DNA of 5,979 nt from assembly GCA_020860805.1 (NCBI GenBank), contig JAJBTP010000434.1, positions 1-5,979 on the forward strand. The letters run 5' to 3'. Below, in pieces: positions 5,570 to 5,979 of the stretch. The notes under the pieces were generated by a model that made no database searches, was not told the origin of the DNA, and worked only from the letters and a program-made list of their open reading frames with translations. The translations under genes and the position numbers were made by a program. The number at the start of each line of letters is the position of its first letter. Position 1 is the stretch's first letter. The DNA is from Tannerellaceae bacterium. GTDB taxonomy: Bacteria; Bacteroidota; Bacteroidia; Bacteroidales; Tannerellaceae.

Positions 5570-5979
5570 TTGGCACTTGGGATTGATCAAGATAGAAAAT
5601 ATCAAATCTTTATAAGTTCTACTTATAAAGATCTTGTGGGTGCTCGTTCAAAAGTAGCAGAAACAATTCTTTCTATGTATCATTTGCCAATCGGCATGGA
5701 ACAGTTTGATGCTTCAAATGATGAACAGTGGGCTGTGATTAAAAGGCACATTGATATGACGGATTATTATGTTCTGATCATTGGACATCGTTTTGGCTCA
5801 GTGATTGAGGACGGAGAAGACAAAGGATTGAGTTATACCCAGAAAGAATTTCGATACGCAAAAAAACGGGGTATTCCAATTTTGGTGTTTTGCCTGAGTG
5901 ATTCAGTTGGTATACTTCCAAAATTTAGAGAAGAAGACTGGAAGGCACAGGCGCTAAAAGAGTTTAAAGAGGAGGCCAC
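5570..5979 (+). CDS. DUF4062-domain protein, 5' part (cut by window end)
   Basis: The frame is open from the TTG at 5570 to the last base and gives 136 complete codons plus two bases. Its sequence fits the DUF4062 domain throughout: YQIFISSTYKDL (11-22), the LPIGMEQFDAS segment (39-49), DMTDYYVLIIGHRFGS (62-77), LSYTQKEFRYAKKRGIP (87-103) and the strand ILVFCLSD. This is a Rossmann-like domain, distantly TIR-like, that commonly forms the N-terminus of longer proteins, often joined to STAND-type NTPase and repeat regions; what follows here is unknown. TTG is chosen because an in-frame stop lies just before it and the first in-frame ATG (residue 36) would cut into the domain. The gene is separated by 256 bases from the glycan operon and has no evident link to it. 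A signalling or defence role is inference from family context. Confidence 0.85.
   Translation, partial: MALGIDQDRKYQIFISSTYKDLVGARSKVAETILSMYHLPIGMEQFDASNDEQWAVIKRHIDMTDYYVLIIGHRFGSVIEDGEDKGLSYTQKEFRYAKKRGIPILVFCLSDSVGILPKFREEDWKAQALKEFKEEA
5606..5632 (+). repeat. Perfect inverted repeat inside the start of the DUF4062 gene
   Basis: ATCTTTATAAG (5606-5616) and its exact reverse complement CTTATAAAGAT (5622-5632) flank the 5-base loop TTCTA. The arms fall on codons 13-22, which encode the conserved IFISSTYKDL stretch, so the symmetry may be a coincidence of codon choice. An RNA hairpin here could slow translation. There is no following T-run, so it is not a typical terminator. Confidence 0.45.

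Noticed and set aside
5318..5605. Minus-strand open frame of 95 codons across the gene-free stretch
   Set aside because: It begins at TTG inside the DUF4062 gene, has no convincing ribosome binding site, has an improbable composition and resembles no family I know; it is the antisense of the partly open forward frame.
1..5979. CRISPR array, tRNA, rRNA or intact insertion sequence
   Set aside because: No regularly spaced repeats, cloverleaf-like segments, transposase frames or terminal inverted repeats were recognised on either strand.

Overview
The window looks like chromosomal DNA from a low-GC Gram-positive bacterium, most likely a clostridial (Lachnospiraceae-like) species. I infer this from the AT-rich codon use, the strong GGAGG-type ribosome binding sites close to each start, and protein sequences resembling Clostridia. 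The species cannot be named from the sequence alone. Every gene I can support is on the + strand.

Positions 1-5313 are one tightly packed run of surface-glycan genes that reads as an operon. In order it holds: the 3' part of a NeuB-family nonulosonic (sialic-type) acid synthase (1-771); a DUF4910/DUF2172 aminopeptidase-like protein (784-2058); an AAC(3)-family acyltransferase (2061-2840); a small acyl carrier protein (2854-3096); a three-part FkbH-like HAD-IIIC protein (3168-4898); and a VOC/methylmalonyl-CoA-epimerase-like protein (4919-5313). Gaps are 2-20 bases, except 71 bases between the carrier protein and FkbH.

Taken together the genes suggest that a nine-carbon keto-sugar is made and then decorated with an unusual acyl group. 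FkbH would load a short oxygenated acyl unit (glyceryl in known relatives) onto the carrier protein, the VOC protein might epimerise or rearrange it, and the AAC(3)-like enzyme might move it to an amino sugar. From memory, the same unusual families (DUF2172 protein, AAC(3)-like protein, ACP, HAD-IIIC protein) sit together in the Campylobacter jejuni flagellin-glycan locus around Cj1295-Cj1302, which is tied to a di-O-methylglyceryl modification of pseudaminic acid and is phase variable.

The most striking feature is a run of ten G residues (5199-5208) inside the VOC gene. As sequenced it puts the gene out of frame, so a 118-residue protein with an unrelated tail is made. The correct family C-terminus, including the last expected metal-binding glutamate, is intact in the next frame up to 5313. 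A tract of 8 or 11 G would restore it. This is the classic layout of a slipped-strand phase-variation switch, here in OFF.

Positions 5314-5569 hold no gene I can support and look like decayed sequence. At 5570 a different locus begins: the N-terminal part of a DUF4062 protein, apparently starting at TTG and running off the window's end. This family is often the N-terminal module of large STAND/NTPase-type proteins, some in defence islands.
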